Assembly: GCA_022605955.1 (NCBI GenBank)
Contig: JAKCOZ010000012.1
Coordinates: forward strand, 23,097,015 to 23,161,014
DNA: 64,000 nt
From: Rallus limicola
Lineage: Eukaryota > Chordata > Aves > Gruiformes > Rallidae
Direction of reading: 5' to 3'
Positions 48,766 to 60,874 of the stretch are shown in pieces. Made by a program: the position numbers and the translations under genes. The notes under the pieces are model-generated. The model made no database searches and was not told the DNA's origin. It was given only the letters and a program-made list of their open reading frames with translations. The first letter of the stretch is position 1; the number at the start of each line of letters is the position of its first letter.

Positions 48766-51700
48766 GTAGTCTGAGTAATCTGAATGCCAAAAATGGAAGA
48801 AAGTGCTTGGGGAATGAAGAGTTTATCAGTATTATCTTGTCTCACCATCTTGAAAGCAAGCAATGTTGGTGATCTGGAATCTTTTAACCAGAAAAGATTT
48901 CCAGACAGAAAAAAAATAAGCATAATTGGCAGGCAGAGGGTGTTTTTGAGCACCGTGCCCATGACATTGTCCCTTCCTGGTGGCAATGGGCTTGAAGGCA
49001 GTCCCCTCCCTCCCAGGGGCCTGGAGCAGAGGAGTCAGGAGATCCATCTCCCTTTGCTCTTCAGAAAATACAGCGCCTGAGGGACAACTGCCAGCAGCCT
49101 GCAATACATCCCCAAGCTGGTCGATAGTAATTCCTTGAACTTGCAAAGCATCTTTAATTGTAGCTCTCATCAAAGCAGTTTCCAGAGGTTAATTCTCACA
49201 AAGCCCCCATAAGGCCATTACACCCAGGGAAAGCAAAGCCAGCAGAGATTAACTGATTAGCACAGGGTATGTCACGGCTCAGCAAGGAGCCCTGCCCTGT
49301 CCCAGATTGGTTGTGTTGCTTATTTTATAGCAAATATATATGCCACACCATGCCAGGCTAGGCTTGGAGATCCTGGGTCCAGCAGAGTGCTGAGCACTGG
49401 GGTTTGGTGTGCTGCTGGCTCCTGGGTTCCCAGCATCGCTGCCTGCAGCTCCCACCCTGCACCCTGCTTCACAGCAGGTCTCTGCAAAAGAGCAACAGAG
49501 GATGGAAAAACACAGCTGGAAAGGTTTGGAGCTCGCTGTGTCTGTTTCTGGGGTGGTTTGGTCCTAACAACCAGCTCCTGGTTTGGGCTTAATGAGTAAC
49601 AGTGACCCTTTGGGGTGTCCCCAGAGACCCAGAGGCACCCTCAGGAGTACACTCTCCCCGTTAACACTGCCATGACCTCCCCTTTAAAACCAGATTCCCC
49701 CAGATAAGCCCACCAGCCTCTCCAGGCAGAAAACACGGCACAGCCAGATTTCTCAACAGCCAGCCCAAAGTATTTCTCCTTCAGCCACCCCAGCCCTGAA
49801 GGGTAAGGGCTTTGGGGCACACTCCCACTTCCACATGACGCTCAGCAGGTGAAGCACTGATGTTTGAGCAGGGAACTTTCACTGGTGGTAAATCCTTCCC
49901 CCCCCCACACAGAGATCACCCTTTAAAGAGCTCCTGCAGATTAGCCCCTGCCCGAGGTCAGCCAGTGCTGGGTGAGCAAGAGCTTGGCAGAGCTGCTTTC
50001 ATCCACCCTGATGGAGGACCTGGCTTGTAGAAACACCAGCTTTTCTTAGCTCAACATATCCCTTATCACCAAGGACCCTTCTCACAGTGCTTTTTGTCCC
50101 TCTTGCCTAAATCAGAAACATTTCTATGCAAGCCAGGCGACATGAGTCAGGAGAGGTGAGTCCAACCCAGAGATAACACTGACACATCTGCCTCTGCTCC
50201 CAGGGAAATCTACTGATGGGAGAGAGGGTACTGCCTGGGGGAGCTGCTGTTTGTGGCCATTCAAAGGGATGTTGCTGATTATATGATAGGAGGTGGCACA
50301 GGCCAGGCTTACTTTTCCCAATGTGCAAGACAAGGGATGCTGCAGGGAGTCAGCACTTTGTATTGCTCCACACAGGGTTTATCTAAGGAAAAGCCACCAA
50401 GGACAGTGCAGATGCACAGCGAGTGGCCAGAGGAGGAAAGCCAAGCACAGTGATATCATAAAATGCTCCCTGAGTCATTAGCTACGACTCATATCTTTGC
50501 TCGGGCTAAAGTGACAAGGGGCTGCCAACAGTTGGCATGGATAAATGCCAGGAGAAAAACTTTCAATTTCACTGAGTCTACTGCTGATTAACTGCTTTGC
50601 AGCTTTGTCTGTACCAAGGGCTGGATCTAAAATCTTTAAATTGTTTCCACTTCAAGCGTGGGCAGCCAGGGAACCATAAACTGCACAGCAAATCCCTCAT
50701 CCTCCCCCAGGTCCATAGTGCCCTGATGCTGGCCAGTCTCAGCGTTGGGATTGAATGGTTAGAGACATGTAGGTACAGGCATACATTACATGTTGACAGG
50801 AGCTAATTAATGCCAGAAATACATCCTCCTCCTGAAGGTATCTGAACAGGTTAGTAATTTTCATAGCTAAAAGGTTTTGATGGGTTTTTTCAAGGTAATG
50901 AAAATCTGTTTAACTAAGGAGTAATATGTTTGTGTAGATCTAATGACAGAAGAATGAGGATGCTCATCTTCAAGATGAGCTCCCCTGCTAACTCGAAACG
51001 TGAAAGTTCCAGAACCCATCCAGTAATGAACAATAAAAGAGTAAATAATAAAAGTAATAACCCAGCAAAATGCTGCATTTCCTCCCTGAAATGGCCCCAG
51101 TGCCCAGCCTGCTGTGCTATGGTACTTGAACACACTCTGCTAACACACACATTCCCTCCCTCCTTAGGTATTGCACACAGTGACTTTCTCTCCAAATCAT
51201 TTTCCCTGAGCATTGCTTAGCAACTCCTGTCTGGTTATCAATAACTCCAAGCAGTTTATCCTAACGATGATGCTGGGCTTTTCTCTTTTGTTTTCTCCTT
51301 CCTTTAGCTTTTTTCTGTGCTGCTGCTTCCAGTGAGGAAGGGCAAGCAGCAGCAATTCAAAAGCTCTGTGCAGGGACCATGGTGTCTGCAGGTCAAACAG
51401 TTCCTTGCTGTCTTTGCCATGAGCGTGGACCTGCAGGATGCTCCTGGGTGGCCAGCACAGCTCCCCCAGCCCCAGGCACCCCAAAAGGCTCCATGCCCCT
51501 GTAAGACTCTTCCTTTGCATCACTCCATCATGACCTTTTTATAATTTTTAATAATTTTTAAAAATTATTTGAGTATCAAATGCCAAAATGCCTTGCTCCC
51601 TTGTGGGTAGGGTTGTGAGTGAGATGGCTCTGCTGAAGCCCCCACCCAGCCCTAGGTGCCAGGAGAGCAGCCACCTCCAAGGAAAAGCTGCAGTATAGAC

Positions 51701-52234
51701 CACCACATAGCCTCCTACAATTCTCTGTGCTACAGCAGGCATTAATTAACATGCACATACATATTATACCAGAGAATTCTGTGAGAAGAGGCCTTCCTCC
51801 AAAACAGAAGGAAAAGTAGGAGATGTCTCTAATTACATGCATTTATTCCATCAAAGTGTGCTTCTGGTCAGGTCATTAACTGCAAAGAGCCACTCAGACT
51901 GCAATCTAATATTCAGATGTCTCAAACGCCTCATGCCAGAGGAACATTTCAGCTCCTGCAACAGTCTCTCTTTCACCTTCCTCATCACCACCACAATGAC
52001 AAATCCCTTTTCATGGCTTGTAGCCCCTTGCCAGAAATTTCCCTTTCTGAGTCACAGTAGAGTATCTCGGGCTGCCTCCCCTCTGCTTCCCAACTCACTG
52101 TATGGTTGTACAACACCTTTGTCCCACCCTGAGGACAGAACTGCAGCCCCACAGAGAGTATAAATATCAGGAGATGTCTGCTACACCCTGCTCTTGGTGA
52201 GCTACAGGCTGCTGGTTGAAAGTGTGGTATCTGC

Positions 52235-52728
52235 ATGGGCAGATCCAACTGTTCCTGTCCTGTGCTAAACCAGATCCCCAAGTACCTCATCTACCCGTCT
52301 GCTAAACACACCCAGGGTCGGTGACTCAACCCCCTCCCTGGGCAGCCTGTTCCACATCCCCACAACTCTTTCAGGGAAGAGCTTTTTCCTAACATGTGAT
52401 CTGACCCTGCCCTGGCACAGCTTGAGGCCATTGCCCCTTGTCCCATCTCCTGTCCCCTGGCTGAAGAGACCATCACCCTCCTCTCTACACCCTTCTTTTG
52501 GGTAATTGCAGGCAGTGATAAGGTCTCCCCTCAGCCTCCTCTTCTCCAGGCTCAACACCCCCAGCTCCCTCAACCGCTCCTCATATGATTTGCCCTCCAG
52601 CCCCTTCCCCAGCCTCCAGCCCCTTCCCCTCTGGACTCGCTCCAGGACCTCAATGTCCTTGTAGTGAGTGGCCCAGAACTGGACACAGCACTCAAGGTGC
52701 AGGCTCACCAACGCTGAGTATGAGAGAT
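52235..52728 (-). mobile_element. CR1 LINE fragment lacking its terminal tail
   Basis: Same type as the 48.4 kb copy, extending further 5' (CTGGACTCGCTCCAGGACCT, CCAGAACTGGACACAGCACT). The ATTCTATGAT-type end is missing and the element begins at about ATCCAACTGTTCCTGTCC. The - strand open frame LERVQRGRG...[19 protein letters not shown] is a CR1 remnant. Confidence 0.92.
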
Positions 52729-55240
52729 CATGAGTGCTGTGGCCTCAACAACTGAATTAAGAAGCCCATATAGTGATGTACACCTTATTTAGGTGGCCAG
52801 CAGGTAGATGTCTGTGGGGAGGACAATCGTGTCTCCAGACAGACCAAAAGTTGAATTTCAGGATGGATAGATATAGGATCCTCTGAAATGTGGAGGTACC
52901 CTGAAACAAATCTCATCCTGAAACTCAGCTTCCCTGAAGCTCAAAGCCTGCACACAAAACTATTGCTACAATTTTCTTCTACTGGCACCAACAGATAAAC
53001 CCAAACAGACCCTACTTATTTTTTAACCACCCTGCCTGAAACCCATGGGGATGTGGGAGATGGAGCCTGACTTTCCTGGGCAGGAAGATCATGGCATCAA
53101 GCAAGCAAGGGATACCCCAGCACTGCCATCCTGTCCAGGCTGTGTGACCCTGCTCCAGGCCAGGCAGCCTCAGCACCACACAGGACCCTGTGCCTGGCTG
53201 CACACTCGTTTAGTGCAAAAAACAGTGGCACATGGGTGATAAAATAACACCAGGAGGTTCCACACAACCCAGCATCTCATGACACTAGATATTTCCTTCC
53301 TGTATGTGATGTGGCTCCACTGTGGCATTAAAATTGCATACAACACAGAAGGGGGGAGAACAGGGTCTTGGCAGCACAGCAGGACCCTCAGCAGGGCAGT
53401 CATACTCCAACACCAGCATCTGCTGGTGCTTCCCTGCCCATCCTTGACCTGCACTGTCCTTTAGCTGGGAGTGATTCCTAGGCAGCATGCAGCAGTACAA
53501 TTTTGGGCAAACAACTTGGTTTTCTGGTTTCTGTCTAACTGTAACACCGTCTTCTTGTCTGTGTCACAAAGGCAAGAGAGGGGACAGGAGTAGTTCGGTA
53601 CCCACCTCTCTACTCAAGCATAGCTGGCATCTAGCGATGGCAGAGCAGGGGAAAATAACTGAAATAAAGACATCATCCCTTCCTCCTTTAACTGGCATCG
53701 TTCTTTGTTTGTATTTTATTTTTGCATGTAGAATCTAAAGAAGATGGGGAACGACACATTAAACTCTGCACGTGCTTACCTGTGCCCATGCACCTTGTAG
53801 CAGTGAACACAGCATCCTGACTGGCAGCAAGCAGCAGGTCCCAGCCTGGTGCAGGTTACAAACACCAGTCCCTAGAGAAGGAGGCCAAAATACAGGTAGA
53901 AAGCTGCAGCCATTTGGTGAGTAGCTGCAGTCTGTGGTTATTTCAGCTAATAAAATAGTAATCCTCTCACTGACCGGTCCAAAAATAGGTTATGATTTTG
54001 GAGAGGGATGAAAAGCATTCATCCTGATTCTGGGGTCACTCTCAGCCCTACAGCTTCCCTCTGCTTCCAAAACAACCGAGCTTTGCCAGCAATGCATGGC
54101 AGCAAATGCTCAGCTCCAAGGTAATTAGGGCAGGAGATAAATGTGTGTGGTGGCTGTCGGTCCCCTGCCATCAGGGGCATCTTGGGACAGCACGTCTTTT
54201 AGTGTAAAAATATGACTGCAATCTCTCCGATCTGCAGCTTAATGTAATAATGTCTCTCTTGGGCTGAGCACTGGCAGCTGCACAGCAGCTAAATGGATGT
54301 TGCAGCCTGAACCAGCCACCCAAACAGCCAAAGGAAAAAGAAAAGTTTCCTCCAGCTCCACAGGACTGCTGGGGATGCCAGCAGAGCCCAGCCTGGGAGG
54401 CTGGAGGAGCATCAGTGGTCCCTGCTCCCTCAATTCTGCACCCTTGGGTGGGGGGTCTCCTGCCCCTCTGCAGCACAACAAACCAGGAGCTGCCTCTCTT
54501 GTTCAGCCTGGGCTCATCTGCTTGATGACAGGCAAGATATAATGGAAATGCTTCACACTGACCAATTCATTTTAAATTTCTGCAGACTGACTAAACTCCA
54601 GCAGGATGAAGAGCATGAAACAAATCCTGGGCACACAGGACCTTTCAGCATCACAGCATTTCCCCCAGTGCAGACCCTGCACCCAGGCTGCCCTTTGAGC
54701 CAGGCAAACCTGTGTTTCACCCTTCCCACTGCCCCAGGATTGAGATGATTTGTTTGGTTTGAGGCCAGAGGATTGCTAAAGGCTTTAGGTCAAGCAGAGA
54801 ATATCTGAGAGACTCTGAAAACATCAGCAACAGCATTATCCAAAAATGTTAAATGCACTGGCTAATTAAACCCTATGATGGAGGAATACTGTATTTCCAA
54901 TGGGAGCTGTAAGGCATGTCCTGGTCTGGATTCCCAAGGCAATGCATCTTCTCTGATCTCTAAGCAAAACCTTTCTACAGTGGGTATCAGCATCAGCAGA
55001 TGACACAAACTGCTGCTGAGAGCCTCCTGTGTCTCCCCCTTGCAGACACCACCCAGCTCTTGGTTTTTAATAGGGGACCATCTCAACACAAGGCTGATGT
55101 GTTCTGCCTCTGATCTTCAAAGCAGGCACGCATCATTCGGCCACCCAATTGGAAAGGAAGCCTGAAAGCTGCCAGGATTTCAAGAGAGACACTGAAATGA
55201 GCAAAGATCACCAGAGAGGGTGAAGAGTTACATCCCACAC

Positions 55241-55410
55241 AGGAAAGGAAAGAGGGGAAAGGAAAGAGGGGAAAGGAAAGAGGGGAAAGGAAAGAGGGGA
55301 AAGGAAAGAGGGGAAAGGAAAGAGGGGAAAGGAAAGAGGGGAAAGGAAAGAGGGGAAAGGAAAGAGGGGAAAGGAAAGAGGGGAAAGGAAAGAGGGGAAA
55401 GGAAAAGGAA
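55241..55410. repeat. 14-bp homopurine minisatellite
   Basis: About 12 near-identical copies of a 14-base unit AGGGGAAAGGAAAG, giving about 170 bases of pure purine on the + strand. Each unit has a G4 run. Open frames across it (RGKERGERKEGK; PFPSFLSPLSFPL on the other strand) are repeat artefacts. Confidence 0.97.
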
Positions 55411-56859
55411 GCAAGAGCAGCCACAGCTGCTCCCTGACAGTGGGCACAGAACAGCAACAGGTAGATCTAAGCATGGAGCCAGTGTAGGGCATCAAGGAAA
55501 GAAAACACACTTCTGGCTGTAAACAGGAAACTCTTCCACCCCCTTTTCTCCTTTTTCTCTCATAAAACTGTTTCCCCTGAGAGCTGTGGGGGTAACAAGC
55601 ACAGCTGTGTTTCAGTGCAGTCAGTCCCTCACCTACCCAAGCACACAGGGGCTACATGATGACTTGTTTTCCAGAGCTCCTTTGTGAGACTAATTAAAGC
55701 TTTCTTCTTTTTTCTTTTTTTTTTTTTTTTCATGCAAGTAGCAGAGCTTCTAATTAACTGCTGAAAATTAGACTGAAGATCCAGTTATCTGCTGTGCAGC
55801 TACCTCAGTGCTCATCAGCTTCCCAGGGTGACTGTGGTAGGGGTGAAGTGACAGCAGAGGTACAAAGGGTGGGGAAAAAAATCCAGCAACTTTTGGAAAC
55901 ACCAGCAGCTCAGGAGTATCTCTAGCCTGAAAAGAATTCAACTAAACATTTGGATATCCAAATGTAGAGTGCAACCTGAACCTGCTAAGCATCATTCTCT
56001 CTTTGCATCCTCTCCAACTTCCACTTTTGCCTTGATTCCCCAGCAACTCTCTTTCTTAAAAATGAATAAAGACAAAGTGCTATCAGATGCTCTCCCCCTT
56101 TACTAAAAGCACTTTTTGTTCCTCCTCCCCTGCAGTGTGTCGGCAGGCTCTGACATGGTGAAAGAGGGGAACATTTATTTAGATGAAACTTTATATCCCG
56201 TGAGAGCCACCCTGTCTGTACAGGCAGTCCTGAGACCCTGGGACCTTATTTCTCATGCAAAGGTCTGTTCAGTAACAAGATCCCTGTGGGACCAGAGGAA
56301 ACACACACCAAATCCCTGTGGAGCACAGGAAATTGGGCAATAGCCCCTCAGAATGTGCCACATTTGTAAGATGTGTGGTAATGTTCTGATTTATCATCTT
56401 AGCTGGACCTGATGACCAGGAGAGGGGGCAGGGATAGCTAATGGCACTCAAAGTGCTGTTGCTTGAGGAGCATTTTGGAGAGAGCTGCAGCCAGGCTGGG
56501 GGGATGCTTTTCACTGAGCAATATCCCTAAAAGACTCTTCTTGATGAAATGCCAAAAAGTTGGAGCACTGGATAATGAAGGAAGCAATTATACCATCTAA
56601 CCAATGGCAATTACTTAATGAACTGCCCTTAACTCATAAACTGAGCTACTGAGATATCTGCTAGCAGAAAAGGTCATTGCACAAAAATTCTGCTTTTGCT
56701 TTTCTCCTGATCTTCTGGAAATACCTGTGTGGCCTCTCCCTGCAGCCAAACCCCGTCTTCTTCCTCCCTCCTTGGAGACTGCCACACCGTTGGGTTGGGC
56801 AGGCTGACCCTTGCTGCCAAGGTGAAGCTTTTCCTTTGGGAGATCTGTTTTCTGACGCT

Positions 56860-57118
56860 CTTTATGGAGACAGGACATGGAGCAGTGGCCTCAAGTTGGA
56901 GCACAGGGAGATCTGCACGAATATGCAGAAGAACTTCATCCCAGTGAGGGTGAGGGAGCCCTGGGACAGGCTGCCCAGGGGGTGTGGAGTCTCCTTCTCT
57001 GGAGAGATTCCAGCCCTGTCTGGACACCGACCTGTGCAACCTGTCCTAGGGACCCTGCTTTGGCAGGGGGGTTGGTCTCGATGGGCTCTAGAGGTCCCTT
57101 CCAATTCCAGTTCTGTGA
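56860..57118 (+). mobile_element. CR1 LINE fragment
   Basis: Sense: GGCCTCAAGTTGGAGCACAG, GAGCCCTGGGACAGGCTGCC, GGTCCCTTCCAATTCCAG and a degenerate TTCTGTGAAT tail. Confidence 0.9.
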
Positions 57119-57124
57119 ATCTGC

Positions 57125-60100
57125 ACATATCACAGGACCTTTGGATAAGCAACACAAGAAAAATCTGACCGTGGTTAATTAAATAACATCTCCCTGAGCA
57201 GGAACGTGACCGCTCCACAGGATCCCCCCATAACTCCAAAGGAAACCCAGAGGCTGCTGAGGGGTGGTGACACTTCCTGTGGGTCCTCCCCTGGGGACCC
57301 AGGGCTCCAGGACAGTCTCCCAAAGCCAAAGAAAGCCTTTCCCTACACGCGGCTTAGCCAAAGGCATTAAGCACGCTGCTTGCTTGGCTTCGGTGGTGGC
57401 TGCTGAGCTACCACATGTTGTTTGTGCTTTGCCCACTAAGTGGAGCTGAGGACTCTGCCGTGCTTACCGCCCGGGATGGTGCCAGCACATCTTTTATCCC
57501 CCCTCCAAGGGGAAGTAGCAGGGTCACCCCCTGGCGGGGTGGCTGGAGCTCATGTAGACCCAACGCCGGTCCACAGCTCACCCACCGCTGTCAAGGGTCA
57601 TGGGACATCTTTGCTTTCCACCACCTAAGTTTGGGGTCTTTCCCCTTTTTCTACTGAGAGGACATGTGTTTCTGAACCCCACACAGCCCTGTGCAAGCAG
57701 CCTGTGGACATCCACCCACACCTTCAGAGGGACAGGGGTGCCAGAGGTTCCTGCTTTAATGCTTTCCTTTTCCAGCTGTTCTCACAAATTCCATTAATTA
57801 ACCTTTCTGTTATCCACAGGCACTGAAGGAAACGCCTGTTAACACAGAGGCTTGTCAGGAACTTCCTCATAACTCGCTCCTCTGTTGTATTTTTTTTACA
57901 ACCTGTTTTATACAAACCCCCTAGAAGTGCCCATGGTATGGTATGGCAGGTCAGCTACAGAAGTCTTTCTGTTATCTACCATGAAGACCAATTCAACCAG
58001 AGAGATGGATTATTTGCCTCACTAGGGACCATCCAGCACCCACACACAGAAGCTTGTGCATTCCCAGCGAGACCTCCCTGGGAATTTGGGAAAGCAGCTG
58101 ATGATGAATACATCCACACACCACCACCACCACCACCTTCCCTGCTGCCAACGACCACGTCAGAGAGAACCTCAGAGACGAACAGAACGTGCCTCTAGAG
58201 AGAGCAGTGGACGTGGAAATACACCAGGATAAAATTACAGCTTTACAAAATTCATTGCATTGCCCTGCAATGGAAAGATAATTAGGAAATTGGTTTTGTA
58301 CTAATGATTCATATCTAGCTGGGCAGGAGGTATGTCAGGAACATGACTTTAATTTAACCTAATACTGCAGGGCTGGAACATGGCTTGCAATATTTTTATG
58401 TGCAGGAACCAGATACTCCCAGTGCGCTGGCTCTCCCCTCCCCTTCTCCCCAGATCACTGCCTCGGACAAGGGCATTTGGAGATTACCTGCACAAAGCCA
58501 ACAGCAGTTCCTTGTCCCTAACATTGTTCACAATGCTGCAGGTTCCAGCTGGAATAGTTTGACTTAGTGGGATTATTTTCCTGATTGTGACTTTGGAGAC
58601 TCAATTTATTACAATATTACCTTCTAATCGGTGAATAATATCACCAATCACACTGAGACTGGCCTGCATGATGCTCCTACCTGGACCTGTCTCAAAAAAA
58701 TTCTCCATTGTTACTTCAGAGTTTCCTCCTGAATGTCCCTTTCCTGGCAGTCAGGCTGGTAGGAGAAGTTCAAGCCTTCCTATTCAGTTTTACCAAACCT
58801 TGCCTGTATTAAAGGAAATAACTGCATCCAAATGATGTCAGCATGTCGATGGTGCTGGCTGAAATAATCATTTGTAACACAGTGTATTCATGCAGCATGT
58901 ATATCTCTTACAGTCACCTCTACAAGGGGTTTCTTTGCCAAAACATTTGGTTGACAAAAATTTACAATCCCACGTGGAAACACTGCCTGTGGAAGCCATA
59001 CTGGTGATATGTGAGGAGACAGACACGTTACCCATCACTGCGTAACAACCTGCCGACGAGCAGCACGCACAGCAGATTGATGTATAGCTGTTCAGTTTAT
59101 GGAGCAAAAGCTACTTGTTTTTCTGCAATCACTAGACAGTTACATGGCAGACAAGGAGTTATTTTTAGTGTGTGATGAGTCTCACGATTTTAGAGTATTT
59201 AAACATGTGTTGGATCTCATCTTTTCCCCTTTGCATCCCAGACTTTACAGTGCCACAATATCCCTTCCAAACTTACAATGGGAACAACTTTCTCAACAGT
59301 GGTCTGGACAAGCCCAAGGATCCCAAGTTCATCGCCAAACAGGTCTATCCCAACACATATTATGCACTTAAGTAAACTAAAATGAGAAGCATCCCTGTAG
59401 TCAGTTCCTTTTAATCTAAGAAAAAGGGAAGAGATTTCATAGCACGGAAAGCCTGCTAATACATTGAAACACACTGTCGTTATTGCTTTAGGGCCAGTTA
59501 TCACAGGGCTCTTATCAGCACATCCACTTGGTAAACCAATGAACCCTTTCACAACACAGCTCGGGCACAGATACTAAGCACAGCATGGGACAGTGAGCAG
59601 AGCTCCTGGAGCCTACGCAAATGGGAGAGATTTGGTGATTTAAACAGGACCACATCCAACCCTTGGAAAACCCTACTAAAGCCTGTCCATTCCAGTCAAA
59701 AGCATAGCAGGATCTGCTGTGAATTTGAACCACTGCTGGGGGTGACAGAGAAGAGACCCGCTCTGCACTCGGGGCACAGAGCAGCTCTTTGGCCACATCA
59801 GGGATGCACAAGTGTTTCACTGGGCAGGATTTGGCTTTATGGGCTTAATTCAGGGAGTGAGTAGACTTCACACGTCAGTGAGATAAAGCACTTAATAAAT
59901 ACTGATGAGGGGGTTGCAGTACATAAATGCACTGGTGGTGGGCTGTATTTGGGGGAGAAATACATGTGCTGCCACTGTGCCTGTTCCCCTCACACACAAA
60001 AACCAGAACACAGGCCCAAACTTTCACCATGAAGTCAGTCCTGTGCCAAGTGACTGAAATTCCCTTCACCGTGCCCATTTCCTAACTGTTTACATGCAGA

Positions 60101-60550
60101 GTGGTGCTACCTTTCCTGTTAGATAGGGTTCCCATAGCAACACTACTTTTATCACATAAGAGGATTCACCAGATTAAAACAGACGCCTTCAGGTAATTAA
60201 AATACATGAAATTTCTGTGTTATTTACATTTCTGCTAGGGAGGAACCACAATACTCGATTCAAACCAGGATGCTGGGGATCTTTGCGACCGAACAAACAA
60301 GAAATAAAGCTGTCAGTGTTTGCCTAGTACAAAATGGGGACTTGCCAGCTGCAGGAGGCATTGCACACAAAAAGCCTCCCAGTTTGGAGCACGCGATGCA
60401 GGGAAGGGCAGGCCGTGCGACCTGGTATTTGCATTCAGAGCCAGTGACAGAAGACTGGGATGAGGGGCCTGGTTTATTTTCTAGACAGGCAGTTTTCAAG
60501 AGGGAACGTAATACACTGGATGCAAAAGAGCTTTAACCCTGGCATCTGGC
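57125..60550. other. Gene-poor flank between CR1 copies
   Basis: No exon, RNA gene or CpG island was recognised. A short CCA/CAC-rich tract lies near 58118-58137. Confidence 0.45.
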
Positions 60551-60554
60551 ACAA

Positions 60555-60873
60555 ACAGGAGGGGAATCAGCTTTTTAAAAGGGCAGACAATGACAGGACA
60601 AAGGGGGATGCTTTGAAGCTGAAGGAGGGGGGGTTTAGATCAGATATTAGGGGAAAGTTCTTTCTAGAGAGAGTGGTGAGGGGCTGGAACAGGCTGCCCA
60701 GAGAGGTGGTGGATGCCCTGTCCCTGGAGGTGTTCAAGGCCAGGTTGGATGGGGCCCTGGGCAACCTTGTGTAGATCCAGGCCTGGAGGTTGGTGTCCCT
60801 GCCTGTGACAGGAGGTTGGGTCTCTGTGATCCTTGGGGTCCCTTCCAACCCAGATCATCCTATTATTCTATAA
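60555..60873 (+). mobile_element. CR1 LINE fragment with 3' tail
   Basis: Sense: GGGGCTGGAACAGGCTGCCC, AGAGAGGTGGTGGATGCCCT, GGCCAGGTTGGATGGGGCCC and a tail CCTATTATTCTATAA. The open frame [20 protein letters not shown] is the usual CR1 tail translation. Confidence 0.95.
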
Positions 60874-60874
60874 A

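Noticed and set aside
52265..52711. 148-codon open frame on the - strand resembling a known peptide
   Set aside because: It is the commonly seen translation of a CR1 3' region; no reverse transcriptase motif remains.
55083..55522. Proline/serine/phenylalanine- or lysine/glutamate-rich repeat protein
   Set aside because: A translation of the 14-bp purine minisatellite, open only because the unit has no stop.
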